A stretch of 64,000 bases of DNA, from NCBI GenBank assembly GCA_905147135.1, contig LR990048.1, positions 4,758,563-4,822,562 of the forward strand, given 5' to 3'. The stretch is from Blastobasis lacticolella. Its lineage: Eukaryota > Arthropoda > Insecta > Lepidoptera > Blastobasidae. How positions within the stretch are numbered: position 1 is the stretch's first letter; each line of letters starts with the position of its first letter. Shown in pieces: positions 1-11,522 of the stretch. The notes under the pieces were generated by a model. The model saw nothing but the letters and a program-made list of their open reading frames with translations. It did not search any database and was not told where the DNA came from. The translations under genes were made by a program, and so were the position numbers.

Positions 1-1160
1 GCTTTCTCTATGAGTTGGCGGTTTTGCGCTAATTACCGCCGACGTCTGACATTAACCTAAATTTTGTATTTAATTAGCTGAAATTCTGTTCCAGCCAGAG
101 TATGTTGAAAGAAATTGAAATATTTTAGAAAGCATTGTACTAACGGACGCACCAGTCATATAGGTACTTCTTATTATTATGGACGATGAAACTCATATCT
201 GTGAGACAGAACGAGATTAGGCGGATTTTACTGTTCGAGTACCAGTAGGTTATATTTTGCTTAACTTCTTTTTTGCTTAACATGAGTGTATGGCAAGTGT
301 GTATATGGCAAATACTCTAAAATATCCATCGCAGAGTAGACAGTACAATTTATTTGTAGAGACAATTATGTCAAGCAGCGACCCACACGCCACCGCCGAT
401 GTTTGACCATCTTCGGAGTGTCCTCATTTTGCAATGTCGCCTTAAAGCCATATGGGGCCGCACACTTATCCGCTAACAATCTTTTCGACCTTGTTCCTAG
501 CTTTTGTATTAAACCGATTAGCAGGAATAACAACTTTGGTCGATTTGCATCACCAACACCGCAAGTTTCGAGGGATACGGAACGAAAGTGCCAAATAAAT
601 GGAAAGTCTACGTTAAAATTCTATATTCGAAAACATTCACTTGTGCCGGTATTGATAACACTCGTGAATTGGAAAGTAATGTGAGCAGTGCAAGGATCGA
701 ATCGATTGGCGATGTCTGCAAGTGACTGCCTATCGATTGTGCCACCCCTGAGATGCTCTGCAGGGGCGATTCGGGGGGTCACGGTGCGGATGACTCATCG
801 TAGACACCATAACGATTAATAAATACCTCCAAAGGTAGGTAAGTCTACTCTTGTTTCCACCATCTTGTAACTTCATATCTTATTCAATGAAGTTTAATAT
901 GAGGAATTTTATACTTGCAGAGTTTGTTGTTGAAACTAATGGACAAGAATCGGCGAGATATTTTGAACTAAAATATTTCCTTTCTGAGTTATTTTATTTT
1001 ATTAATAGGTACAGCATAATGAACTAAGTACTTATGTCAGTGTTTGTTGTCCTCATGCAGTAGTTCAAATCCGTTACAGAAAAAACATGTGTAGATTTCC
1101 TACTTAATAACATAAATGCGTTATAGGTTATAATTAGCGACTCGGCTATTAATGCCATAC
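1..1160. other. Non-coding, nothing recognised
   Basis: AT-rich sequence with stops in all frames and no splice-bounded exon I can defend. Short frames such as the one at 403-684 have no recognisable motif and are treated as chance. Probably intergenic or intronic. Confidence 0.5.
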
Positions 1161-1164
1161 GAAT

Positions 1165-1300
1165 AAATAAATAAACATAAATGCGAAAGTTTGTGTGTAT
1201 GTTTGTTACATTTTCACGATTAAACGGATGAACAGATTTTAATGAAATATGGTAGGTAGCTAAATTAGAGTCTGGAGTAAGACGTAGGCTACTCTACAAT
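1165..1300 (+). repeat. Dispersed lepidopteran-type repeat
   Basis: The segment has the wording of a short repeat seen again and again in moth and butterfly genomes: an 'aaatgcgaaagtttgtgtgt' start, then a stretch about an added 'cggatgaacagattttaatg'. It is a remnant with no coding capacity. The assignment is from memory of the pattern, not from a search. Confidence 0.45.
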
Positions 1301-1854
1301 TAATATAGTAATTATTATTGAAAGCAAATCATTATTATAAATAATTAATTTAAGATTCGAATAGATTTTTTCTACAAGCGGATTTGCTCTTTAGGATAAA
1401 TTAAACTATGAGTCATACCATCATTGGAGTCATACAGTAGGTATGACATATTTATTCTGTCATAGCGTCATCTCAATTCAACATCATAATATCGTCATAT
1501 AGGTAATTGATCCTTACGTGGAATACGTTATTACTAATAAATCCATATCGTATCAAGAATTTTATAATTTCGGTGATTTCTGAGTAATAATTACAAATAG
1601 GTACACTTAATCTACATTTTATATCTAAAGAATTTAATAGTTTTATCTACAGGAGTGGTTGTAATTGGAATATAATGTTTTATAAGCCTTTTATCTATAT
1701 GGATCGGTTTATCGTATCGATAAACGTATTTAAACCTTCCTATACCTTACCTCATAAGTACTATACTTGCCATAAACAAAATATTATGTCACCATAAGAT
1801 TGTGAAAACAAACCGTTACATTATATTCTATTTTGTATTATTTAATAGATCCTC

Positions 1855-2050
1855 GGACACAAAGCTAAGAAAGAACCATCTCAATCAAACTGATTTTCCA
1901 ATAAAGAAAACCGCATCAAAATCGGCTTATCCGTTTAGGGCTCGGATCTTGTTCTTGATCCGAGGTTCAGGGGCTACGGTACTAAAGGCAGACACAGACA
2001 GATACACACGTCAAACTTGTATTTTTCTTTATTATGTCACCCTGAGATTG
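1855..2050 (+). repeat. Dispersed repeat family A, copy 1
   Basis: About 180 bp beginning 'aagctaagaaagaaccatct' and ending in a 'gacacagacagatacacac' motif. A near match lies at 4,632-4,790 in the same orientation and a more diverged one at about 8,555-8,690 inverted. The recurrence inside this window is direct evidence of a dispersed repeat. No coding potential. Family unknown. Confidence 0.7.
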
Positions 2051-2178
2051 TGAAGAGAAACCGATAGTTTTAATTATTATTAATAATATAGAAGGCAGCA
2101 CCAATTTAAGCGGGAAATCGGAGCACTGTAACTAATAAATATAGTTCGAAGAAACACGCTTTAAAAGAATATTGAACT

Positions 2179-2246
2179 AAAAAGTTAAAAATAAATATAG
2201 TTTAGTTTCTTTAGTTTTTTTAAACTATATTTATTTTTAACTTTTT
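2179..2246. repeat. Perfect 26-bp hairpin
   Basis: Bases 2,179-2,204 and 2,221-2,246 are perfect reverse complements, separated by a 16-base T-rich loop. The arms are A/T-rich (core 'aaataaatatagttta'). Could be a tiny MITE, a fold-back remnant or a structured RNA; the sequence does not decide. Confidence 0.8.
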
Positions 2247-2299
2247 ACGTGCGGCGATTGCTATCTGACCCGCACAACCCCGTCCTTTGTCACATCACT

Positions 2300-3470
2300 A
2301 ACCTAACCTAAACCGAATTTAAACCTAGGTAATGTTTAGTGTTTATTCATGTGGTTCTTCGAAATATAATGTCTTAAATTTTTTAAGGTTTGGTGAAGTC
2401 CAAAAGGTATTAAATACCCTAATATGTATATGTTTGAGTTCTATTTTTACGACTATTTCTTTGTTCCCTAAGCGTTTACAATATTACCGTGACATGTACC
2501 ATAGGTCATTGCTTATAATTATTATTTGTTTTAATTTTGTTCCCATTAACCACAAAAGGTAAAAAATACATAATATTTTAGTGTGAGTGTTACTCGACAT
2601 TTAAATTCCAAAGCATTTATGTCTAGCGCTTACAACGACGAATAAGATCACGAAGACAAGATTATTTAAATTAGAATAAACATCAAGTCGTACCTACATT
2701 ATATTTATCATATCAGCTGACTGGAGACCGACCGATGGCGTCATCCAGATGTAATGCGGCGTGAGTGACGTCACTCCACAAGTATTCCGTGATAAACAGC
2801 CAAGATTACGTTTTGTTTCGGTCTCCAGGTAGGTATGTGGTGGCCATCTACCTATACCTAGGTACGTAAACTAGCCGGTACCGGTAGGAATACTACCTAC
2901 AGGTAGTTTATTAGTCCCTTTATTCTCTTCTCCTCTTGAATCTTTCGTAGACGTGACGCAATTTTTTTTGTATACGACATTTCCATCGCGATTCGCAATA
3001 CAACTATGAGATATTTCTGTTAAAATAACTACAACTTAATACACTGATAGGAATCTCGAATATGCAATTTGAGACAATCTGCAATTTCCTGGAGGTGATG
3101 CCTTGCCTCACCTTATACACTAACCTATACAATATCGATAATCAATCGAATGTTATTAAAATAAGTCATTATTCCAAGTAGGTAAATAAGTATTTAGTCA
3201 TGTTTTAAACACACCAGCAAGGTTATGTTTTCCTCATAATGAAGTACTAACTTAAGGAATAACCTATTATTTAAAATTGGTAGGCATTAAGGAAAGGAAG
3301 GCATGACTTAAAGAGACATGGAAATGATCCGATGTTTGCTAGTAAATTCAAGTTAAAATATCTTTAAATAGACATTACGTACGTACCTATAGTACTAGTA
3401 ATCGAGCGTCATGTTACTAGCATAACATGATAGTGAAATAAATATCATAACATGATGCCATATTTATAAT
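2300..3470. other. Non-coding, nothing recognised
   Basis: AT-rich, with repeated short 'taggtacctac'-type words and no supported gene. The small frame at 2,332-2,562 has no motif and reads as chance. Confidence 0.5.
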
Positions 3471-3477
3471 TATAACT

Positions 3478-3690
3478 AGCTTTTATTCCGGCGACTTCGT
3501 TCCCGTAAAAATCGGTTTTTACGGACCTGTACCCGTGGAAACCACGTTGAATTTCGGGAAAAACTAGGTATAGCCTAGGACACCCCCTGATAATGTACCT
3601 TGTATAGGTGAAAGATTTTAAAATAGATTATGTAGTTTTTGAGTTTATCCATTACAAACAAACGATCAAATCTTTTCTCCTTATAATATA
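3478..3690 (+). repeat. Dispersed repeat, 'gcgacttcgttcccg' type
   Basis: It has the characteristic 'ttattccggcgacttcgt' head, a central 'gtatagcctagg' block and an 'attacaaacaaacgatcaaa' tail. This layout is one of the commonest short repeats in Lepidoptera, usually regarded as the 3' remnant of an RTE-like LINE or its SINE. Decayed and non-coding here. Confidence 0.55.
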
Positions 3691-4631
3691 AGTTTAAATA
3701 TTCCTCTCGTAAGCTTCTTCATCTTCAACAACAGACCGCAACAATACTCTGCACGACTTGAGCCTACTCCACTTAGTGGAGGATATTGCTATAATGTCCA
3801 CACATTACAGAACCATCCTTCTTGCTAGGTCCCGGCTCTTTCGGTGTGATTTGAATTTGTAATATTTTTTAAGCTGAATTTTGAATCATAATCGAAAACC
3901 GTCATTGGAGTTATCAGGCTCAGGTGATTCCGCACTTAGATAATACTTATTAAAATGCCGCCCATCGTTATAATTTACCTTTATTCATTGAAACTTTAAT
4001 TTGTCGATTTTTTGTTTAGCAAAAGTAAGTTTAGAAATTTTGTTTGATTCTGATTAGATTTCCCCAAGGATCGACCATTGGTAGGTACATTGGAATCAAA
4101 ATTTTCTGATCTGATGATGATAGTCAAAGATTACCCAAGTTACTCCATACGTCATTAGTGTTAGATTTATATTAAAATAAGTAAAATATACTTATCTTTT
4201 AAGTACGTGTTTTTGTAGATCTAAAATTGAAATGTATTTCACATTATTTAATAAAACTTTTTTTTAAAGACTCATTATTTATGACTTAAACAATGTGTTT
4301 ATTTAAGTGACTCGTATTTCCCCTATCTCGGGTGCGTTTTTTGTCAACGATTTGGTTATTGCGATGTTTCTAAGGGTGGATTGAGATTTACTTACCTACC
4401 ATAAAAGATTATGGAGTTCTTCAAGAAATTTGTAGGCCTGCTGAAAGAAATTTCTTATTATTAATAAGTAGTGCCTGTTGTGTCGTTTACCTATATGTAT
4501 GATATTTCTCTACGTGTTTTATTGTGTGCAATAAAACAAAATAAATAAGATTCTACCAGTTCGTCAACACGCATGTCACAGTATAGATAAAGAATTACTG
4601 ATTAATTGGCATTGGGACTCGAGAAAAACGA

Positions 4632-4790
4632 AGCTAAGAAAGAACCATCTCAATCAAACTGATTTTCTAATAAAGAAAACCACATCAAAATCGGCCGATC
4701 CGATTAGGGCTCGGATCTTGTTCTTGATCCGACGTTATACTAAAGACAGACACAGACAGATACACATGTGAACTTGTATTTTTCGTCGAG
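4632..4790 (+). repeat. Dispersed repeat family A, copy 2
   Basis: Same order of blocks as 1,855-2,050 (shared 'aagctaagaaagaaccatct' and 'ctcggatcttgttcttgatc'), differing at scattered bases and lacking a short stretch before the 'gacacagacagatacac' tail. Confidence 0.7.
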
Positions 4791-4799
4791 CTAAAAAAA

Positions 4800-7700
4800 T
4801 AAAGAAGAAAGCTTTATAGAGAGAGGTATTCTACCTACTTTAGTTGGGTTCTTATTACTTCTGACTAGTTCTGACAGTCAGGCAACTGAAGAAATGTTGA
4901 TATTTGAAAACCTACGTGGGTAACAAAAAACCAAACGCTAATCAAAATATTATAGTAATGTGAATAAACTGAATGTCCGATTGTTCTTGCGTCTTACATA
5001 TTGGCATAACCAGCCTGCCGGTAGCGTGCGCCAGCGCAAGGTCGAGGCGATCCGCTTCTACAAGTTCAATGCACATAGTAACATCAGTACTACCTACCTA
5101 TGTAAATACACTTACCACATTCTTGCACATATTGATAAACGATAACACTGCGATCATGTGATTAGTCAGTATGTAAACATTAGCACATACTTATCTCACT
5201 TTAGCAACACAGAGCCTTATCACAGCTTAGCGGAGGATCTACGTGGATCACCTTTGGCGAACCTGGTTAAACTTGATAGTTCTTGTTGCGTTTGCTTACA
5301 GTTTTTCTCTCCTCGTCGGAATCGCTTGAAGGGTATTCATGGAAATGACAACCTTGAATAAATTAGATACAAGGCCCAACTTAACCCATAGAAGTATACA
5401 ATTGCCTCGTTTGTTAATGTGTACAGTACAGCCCATGCTCTTTCAGAAATTCGCGTTACCTTCACCGAAGTAGTTAGCCCACTGTAAGGTTGGTGGGAAA
5501 CCTTAAAAGGACTATTCGCTGCGCACGCGCGCAGCCGCCATCGGTCGGACCATTTTTGGCCGATTCAGAGCTAAACCTTGGAGCCCGACCCGTGACCTTA
5601 TTCTACGGCCCGTAATAGAGTCTGAGAGCCACTTTTGCGGTGTACTTACACACAATGTGCACCTATGTATTGAAGACCTAATAATCAAATTGAAGTTATG
5701 AAGTATATGGTGGAGCGTGTTTACAATCCTGAAATATTTACAGCGTACCTACCTATTAACTCTCGCCTTGACCAGATAAAATAAATGATTTCTAATCGTT
5801 TAATGTGTTAATGTGTTGCCTAGTAAAATAAACACATCAAAAGGATTTGGCTCGTGATCTGGTACCACCTACTTATCTTAAAAGTATAAAACCTCTTGTA
5901 CAAATTGGTATAGATAACTAATAGCGGATTGCCGACCCCTGTAAACCTTTTTTTAAGAAGTCCACGAATTATAGATAGATACAGTCAGCTGCAGAGAGAA
6001 ATGACCCCTCAACCTACTATAGTATGGTATGGTATACTATAGTAGGTATGGCACAGTATCTAGTTATACCTGTATTTAATGTGTACATGTTATTCACTCC
6101 GCAGCTAACTGTACCTACACGCTTCGAAAAACGTCCGCAGGGAGTTCATTCCACAGCCCAAGAGTACGTTTAAGAAATATTACTTTGTCACTAAACATTG
6201 TATGATTGTATCAATGACCATTCAGGTTCTAGTTGTAAACATTAAATTAAAATTCGAGCAGGTGTGGCCGTTGTATAGGGCTCCAGTGGCCATAAACTGG
6301 GCCAGAGCGGAACACATCTGGCGGAAGGATGGAGGAAGGAAGCAGCCGTAACAAGTGAAGGTGAACCAGTCCACTTGCTAGGTCACCGCGTGTATGTGAT
6401 CTGTAGTTTAATACCTAAGTAATAAAAGGAAAATGTTCCTCTCATTCCCTTTGTTGTTTTATTGAAAAGTCTGTTTTCGTGCGGGAAGAAAATAAAAGAA
6501 GAAAATTCTCCATACATTTTTACCTAATCCAGGTATAGTAGGTTGTAGGTAAATAGAGATGTAGGTACTTACATACATCTAATTAATATCTGTCTTCAGC
6601 GAACCTGCTCAAGTAATTTATGTATATCCGATTATAGCAAACTTAGGCGACACCTCAGAATATAATTAGGTACACTTAAGGACTTAAGTCGGCGTTCACA
6701 AGGTCTGGTGATCTGTAAGACAGGTTTAAACCTAGTGCAGACACCAGTCTCTCACACAGGCTCTAGTATATTACTATATATCTATTGTTTATAAGTTGAA
6801 ACCTATGTGAAGACAAAATAAACATTATGAATTAATTAATTAAAGTTAAGAGTGACTTAGCGAATTAAGATTTCACATACGGCTGGTGATTGGTGCAATG
6901 CTTTTCTTGTTTGGAATATCTGAAGTCAATTTGGGTATCGCCTAAAGTGTAATGCAATCGGACATAAGTTTTTTGTCCTACGAACTCTTAACTACGAATT
7001 AATTTTCTTGAAGCAATCTTATAGTAGGTACTTAATAACTTCCGTTAACTGTTATCATCATGTTCCGAAATAGTTATACGGACAAGCTTCTTGGCCTTGA
7101 GCTCGCAGCCGAGTCGTCGACCACTACATCCGTTACAATTCAAATTCAAAGCGCAACGTTCGCGAATTCGGCTAACGGACGCGGCGCCGGCGCAGGCAGT
7201 GGCTGTGGCGGCCAGTATTTTGTTTTGGTACCTAACAAAAAAACTTCTTGTCCTGCACAGGCGGCTATATTTTTAGACGCTCTGTATAACATCACCGCAT
7301 TCTTTAAGTAACCTACCTACAAATAAAGTTGCGTGCTAAATAATAAGTACCTACCATAGTAGGTATGTACAGTAGATTAGATACCTAATTACGTATCTGA
7401 TATAAACCTATAGTTCTTAAAATTTCAACATTACCTAGCTCATAAGTTAAAGGTTTTTATTCGAGCCTTAAGGATTTTAATTTAACGATCTACCTAGAAT
7501 TTTTTTTGCATTGGCTGCTTAGTCTGCTGCTCGCACATTACGAGAATTATGCACTATTCTAACACAGAAATGGCGGGAAAGTGAGAATACTTCGTATGAA
7601 TAGAGAAAGTAAATCTCTACACTACACGAAAGTGAGGAATCTCCCGACAGTTTTGATGATAATGATCACACATTTTCGCTTATTTATTGAACGTAAAGTA

Positions 7701-8550
7701 GACATAAATATTTGAGATCATTCATGAAGAGATTATTAACTTAAGTGATACACAGAATGCCTAGGTAGGTTGATACTAGCTTGTTGCTGTAAGTAAAGTA
7801 CTTATCATTTATAACATTTATAAAAAATAACTGTACCAGAAATACATAATGTACCAATGTCAGTTCACAGAGTTTTAACAGTTTATATATAAACTAATCA
7901 CTACATATTATAAAACAAAGTCCCATTCCGAGGCTATCTATCGGTTCGAAATTAACTCAAAAACTATTTTCATGCGGTTTTCACCGTCAGTTAAAGAATT
8001 TCTTCATACATAAGTAAAGAAAAGCTGAGAAAATCCGTGCGGCCGAGGCGGGTTTTCACAATCTGACTATGGCATCTAACTAAACACAAATACGTACCTG
8101 CATATAGTAAGTAGGCACCACAGAACACATGAAAGTAGTATAGGCACAATGTACATAGTAGGTAAGTATTGGTATTACGACTGATTACTGAAGCCCTAAA
8201 ATATAGGTCGCGCTCTAATTCCCACGCTTGGCAACAATGGAAGCTACGGGTATGTACTAGGTAATCAGACAATGGATCAGGCGTGGTTCAGATGGCAAAT
8301 ACCAGACCATATAAGGCATGGATGCCCACTGGTGGGCAAGGCACCCAGCTAAGCGGAAAAGTATGCGCGGACGCACTTCCGAGAGCTCACCGGCAGCCAG
8401 ACGCCGTCTGTCGCAACTCAACAGTTTGCGTTCTATGCTTGTGCTATTGCTATGTAGTTAATTGCGTTGTTGTTAACGCTGTCTCCTCAAAGTACCTAGC
8501 GTTTTTAACCCCTGACGAAAATGGAGGGTTGTTATAATATGACGTGCTGT
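4800..8550. other. Non-coding stretch with short repeats
   Basis: No supported gene. It includes a near-palindrome at about 6,010-6,055 built from 'actatagtatgg' words. A G+C-rich patch at 7,060-7,240, Ala/Gly-rich in two frames, could be a CpG-rich 5' exon or promoter of a host gene, but I see no start, donor site or domain to fix it. Confidence 0.4.
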
Positions 8551-8554
8551 GTGT

Positions 8555-8679
8555 ATCGGTGGTATCGGTATATTTGTAGGTTAGAGTAGGTGTGTCTCGG
8601 ATAGACCGATTTCGATGCGTTTTCTTTACTTATTTGAAAGCCAGTTCTTAGAAAGGTAGTTCTCGGCTTTAGCGGTATA
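8555..8679 (-). repeat. Dispersed repeat family A, inverted diverged copy
   Basis: Read on the minus strand it follows family A (repeated 'aagaaaacgcatcgaaatcgg' block, then a 'tatccga' block). It abuts the SINE at 8,680, whose target site lies in its end. Confidence 0.45.
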
Positions 8680-9036
8680 GTCATCATCTTGGCGTTAATG
8701 TCCCGGTTGTGCTCTCGCACACGAGAGCCCGGGGTCCGCCTTGACCATGATCCAGGATTCGGCAGGTCAGGTAATTACAGTGGAGCGACTTCCATCTGAC
8801 CTTCATGACCCTGCTACCAGGGGAACCTGACCAGATTGGATTATGGTTACATCCAGTCGCCTGAATGTGCAGGTTTCATCACGAAGTTTCCCTCACCGTA
8901 AGAGCATCGGTTAGTATTCAACTAATGTACATAACTCAGAAAACAATCATATTGGTATATGGCCGGAGCGGGATTCGAACCCGGGACCTCTGGCTTACGA
9001 GTTGCATACTCTAACCGCTCGGCCACCGACGCTCTC
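8680..9036 (-). mobile_element. tRNA-derived SINE (Metulj-like), copy 1
   Basis: On the minus strand the element begins with a tRNA-like head carrying recognisable A and B boxes ('gtggccgagcggttagag' and 'ggttcgaatcccg'). It continues into a body that ends with the 'cccggttgtgctctcg' type tail. The second copy at 56,307-56,676 matches throughout. Flanks ctttagcggtata (8,667-8,679) and ctttaacggtata (9,037-9,049) form a 13-bp target-site duplication with one mismatch, so the insertion is near full length. The head would be read as a threonine-type anticodon (CGT), but acceptor-stem pairing is poor, so it is a SINE, not a functional tRNA gene. Confidence 0.85.
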
Positions 9037-9119
9037 CTTTAACGGTATAATATTTTAGAAAATATTTGCATCATTAAGGTACCCTAGGTACCATACTGAT
9101 GCTAGGAGACAGGGACTCA

Positions 9120-9731
9120 GTCGGGCGTTTTCCGTCGTTTTTCGGGCGGGTTATTATTTCTGACCGAAGCCGAAGATGAAGCCGATAATTGGCTAATTGG
9201 CCGAAGGCTTAAAAGCTCTAAGTCATTTTGTTAAAAATTGGCTACAAGCCTCTATGTGTAATGTTATTGTCTGGTAAAGTAAAACGTACCTAAATACTTG
9301 CTATTTTTTATTTCAGGAAAAGAAATCGAGAAGATGGCTCCTGTAAGTTCATGCCACATTCGAAGAGAATTAACAACTAGCAAATAAACCCAGGGTTCCA
9401 TCACAAGAAGGTAGTCAAATAAATGGTTTAATAATAATTGTTCATGACCCTCTATGTACCTATATGTCAAAATCTTTGCCTACAAATTACAATGAATAGG
9501 TTATAATCTTAAAACTTTAATAGTGAAGGTTTATATTGACTGTATCATATGGAAAGGTAATTTAAATCATCCAGAAGTTTATCTCGATATGATAAAAAAT
9601 TCTCTTTTTAATTACTAATATGTTCGGTCAACAGTTTGTTAGGAAAAACCTTCGGCGAAACCATTGTTTTCGGCCCGGGACCCGTGTTTTTTGGCCGAAG
9701 GTCTGAAGCCGAAGCTTCGGCCGGACACTAG
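9120..9731. mobile_element. Decayed 'gccgaagcttcgg' repeat flanking a captured exon fragment
   Basis: Both sides of the decayed exon at 9,265-9,442 carry 'ccgaagccgaag'-type sequence (9,160-9,215 and 9,640-9,730), ending on the right in 'cggccggacactag'. Related sequence bounds the small element at 11,264-11,522. This suggests, by inference, one transposon whose interior is a piece of the downstream host gene. The left terminus is too decayed to fix. Confidence 0.4.
9265..9442 (+). pseudogene. Decayed partial duplicate of the 10,688 exon
   Basis: The intron end and exon start of the gene at 10,688 are repeated here: the shared words 'gttattgtctggtaaagtaa', 'tttttatttcag' and 'gaaaagaaatcgagaagatg' come in the same order. 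The exon copy has lost an internal stretch, has stops where the intact copy reads Leu-His-Ile, and stops matching soon after the 'aaatggtttaataa' block. It can no longer encode the protein. Because intron sequence is included, it arose by DNA duplication or transposon capture, not by retroposition. Confidence 0.8.
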
Positions 9732-9845
9732 TAAGTAGGTAAGTAAGACATATACACTTCGAATCATATATGAAATATAGGTAGGAAGGAGTGATAAGGC
9801 CAAATGGCGGCGACGCCGTACTGTTTTTCTGGATAATGATTATTT

Positions 9846-9975
9846 TTAACCCCCGACACAAAAGAGGGGTATTGAAAAGTTTCGAGACGTACGTGTTCTG
9901 CGACTGTATCTGTCTGTGGAAATGGCAACGTAGTCGTTTCGTAGCTCCTCACTGTATACTTATTATATGGCCCTT
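9846..9975 (+). repeat. Dispersed 'cccccgacacaaaagagggg' repeat
   Basis: This is a typical lepidopteran repeat start ('taacccccgacacaaaagag') followed by a 'gtatctgtctgtgg' block. A shorter relative lies at about 8,508-8,540 ('aacccctgacgaaaatggag'). Non-coding. Confidence 0.5.
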
Positions 9976-10687
9976 CTGATTACCCACAATGACTCAAAAC
10001 GAAAAATCTAGGAGATAATTAAATTACCTAGGTACGTAAAAGGTTTCAAAATTAGTGGGCCAGAGAAACCCAGTATCAGTTAACAAATCCGTCTACGTAG
10101 CGTCATCTATTCAGTTCACGTTACTATTATTCAGCAATGTCTTTGGACGAGCTCTTTCGTGGTTCTACAATACTCAACAAGGTGGCGTAGTAGTGAGTGC
10201 AATGTGACAGCTTTCCGTACGATTTCGTTTTCTGCCTTTGTTGTCAACAAAGCAATGTTCGTTCGTCTGTGGTTGTCTGTGTATCTTCTTTCTTGTCTGC
10301 TGGCTCATGCTGGCTGATTACAGTGTCTGCTATTTGTTTTCATACAAAATTTAATTATATTACATTGCTTCCATTACTACAGACTCGCATACATTAAAAA
10401 AATCAAATTAAGCTGTTTTCCGAAATCTCATAGCGAAAAATATTGCATGCAAGAATTTTGTGATCAGATGACTTTTGTCAAGGGAGTTCCGCTGAACTGG
10501 AATTCCTATGAAAATAATGGAAATTATATGATCAGAACCATGACAGATAATAGCAGGTATTTAATTTCGTTCTACATTAGATGAAGCCAAAAATATTCAC
10601 AACTAAGTTATCCTCTTCCCTGACGTGTGTAAATTGTTATTGTCTGGTAAAGTAAAAAGTAATAATAAATACAATTTTTTATTTCAG

Positions 10688-10985
10688 GAAAAGAAATCGA
10701 GAAGATGACTCCTGTGAGTTCATGCCACTTTCCAAGAGGATTAACAACTTGCACATAAACCCAGGGTTCCCAAATGCTGCTGTGCCATCACAAGAAGCTA
10801 GTCAGATAAATGGTTTAATAGAAAATGGAATCTCATCACCAAGCTCATCCTCAGATTCTGATAGAAGGCCTAGCTATGACCCTGGCGTTTCCTCTGTACA
10901 AAGCAGATACTACTATGATAATAAACTGTTGTTTGAATTACATTTAGAAAGAATACAAAGAACAGGCCAACAATTTCCATTTTAA
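10688..10985 (+). CDS. Terminal coding exon of a host gene; FAM104/VCF-like protein (tentative)
   Basis: An acceptor ('tttttatttcag', ending 10,687) opens an exon that stays open to TAA at 10,983-10,985. Reading in frame from 10,689 gives about 98 residues: a basic/acidic start (Lys-Arg-Asn-Arg-Glu-Asp-Asp), a 'PLSKRINNLHINPG' block that resembles a bipartite nuclear signal, a Ser-rich acidic segment ('SSPSSSSDSDRR'), and a C-terminal helix-like stretch 'LLFELHLERIQRTGQQ'. The exon begins with the third base of a codon, so at least one upstream exon exists; I could not identify it. The Ser-rich linker plus the short C-terminal helix recall the FAM104 (VCF) family of nuclear p97/VCP cofactors; that is inference from layout. 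A partial decayed copy lies 1.3 kb upstream. Confidence 0.7.
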
Positions 10986-11345
10986 ATTTTAGTTTTTGTG
11001 CATGTGATCTATTTGATTGTTTCTAAGCATTTGTGTGATTTTATTGTTATGCTTAGTATGTACTTTCTAATATAGAATGTAATGTAACATTAATTTAAAA
11101 ATTTTCATTTAGGCTTGTACCTACCTATTTATATACTAGCCATACACTTATTTTATTAGCCTTAAACTTATTATTTACTTACAAAGTATTAGCCACTGAG
11201 CAGGTACAAAAGATTCTCCGTTTTGATTACCATATGAGACTGAAAATTAAATATGTGTATTTTTAGTGTCTGACTGAAGCTTCGCCCGGCTTTGGCCACC
11301 TTCGCCTGAAGGTGGTTTTATTTTATTTTTTTTATAAATAAAGTG
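10986..11345 (+). other. Likely 3' UTR of the host gene
   Basis: AT-rich sequence after the TAA stop, with an AATAAA signal at 11,337-11,342 that would end the transcript, although it lies inside the small repeat at 11,264-11,522. An earlier, weaker signal could be used instead. Confidence 0.35.
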
Positions 11346-11522
11346 GATGGAAATCTTTTGTCATCTCTACATAAATTTCCAGAGATGGTTTAAATTACCT
11401 TCATATAAAGTTTTAAAATCATTTATATTGTAAATTGTAACTAGTGGCAAATCTTGAACAAAATTTCTTAGAGCTTTTAAGCCTTAGGCTTTGGCCAGTA
11501 ATTGTCCTTCGGTCGGACACTA
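11264..11522. mobile_element. Small TIR element (MITE), 'tagtgtcygacygaag' ends
   Basis: The left end 'tagtgtctgactgaag' and the right end 'cttcggtcggacacta' are inverted repeats of 16 bp with two mismatches. The interior is AT-rich with 'tttggcca' words and no ORF. The same end type appears around the captured exon copy at 9,120-9,731. The target duplication is not clear. Confidence 0.6.

Noticed and set aside
7060..7311. Ala/Gly-rich frame as a protein-coding gene
   Set aside because: Two frames are equally plausible, with no splice sites, start context or domain. Possibly a CpG-rich exon, but unsupported.
8955..9034. tRNA gene (Thr-like, CGT) on the minus strand
   Set aside because: A and B boxes are present but acceptor pairing is poor, and the sequence is the head of a SINE that has a second copy and target duplications.
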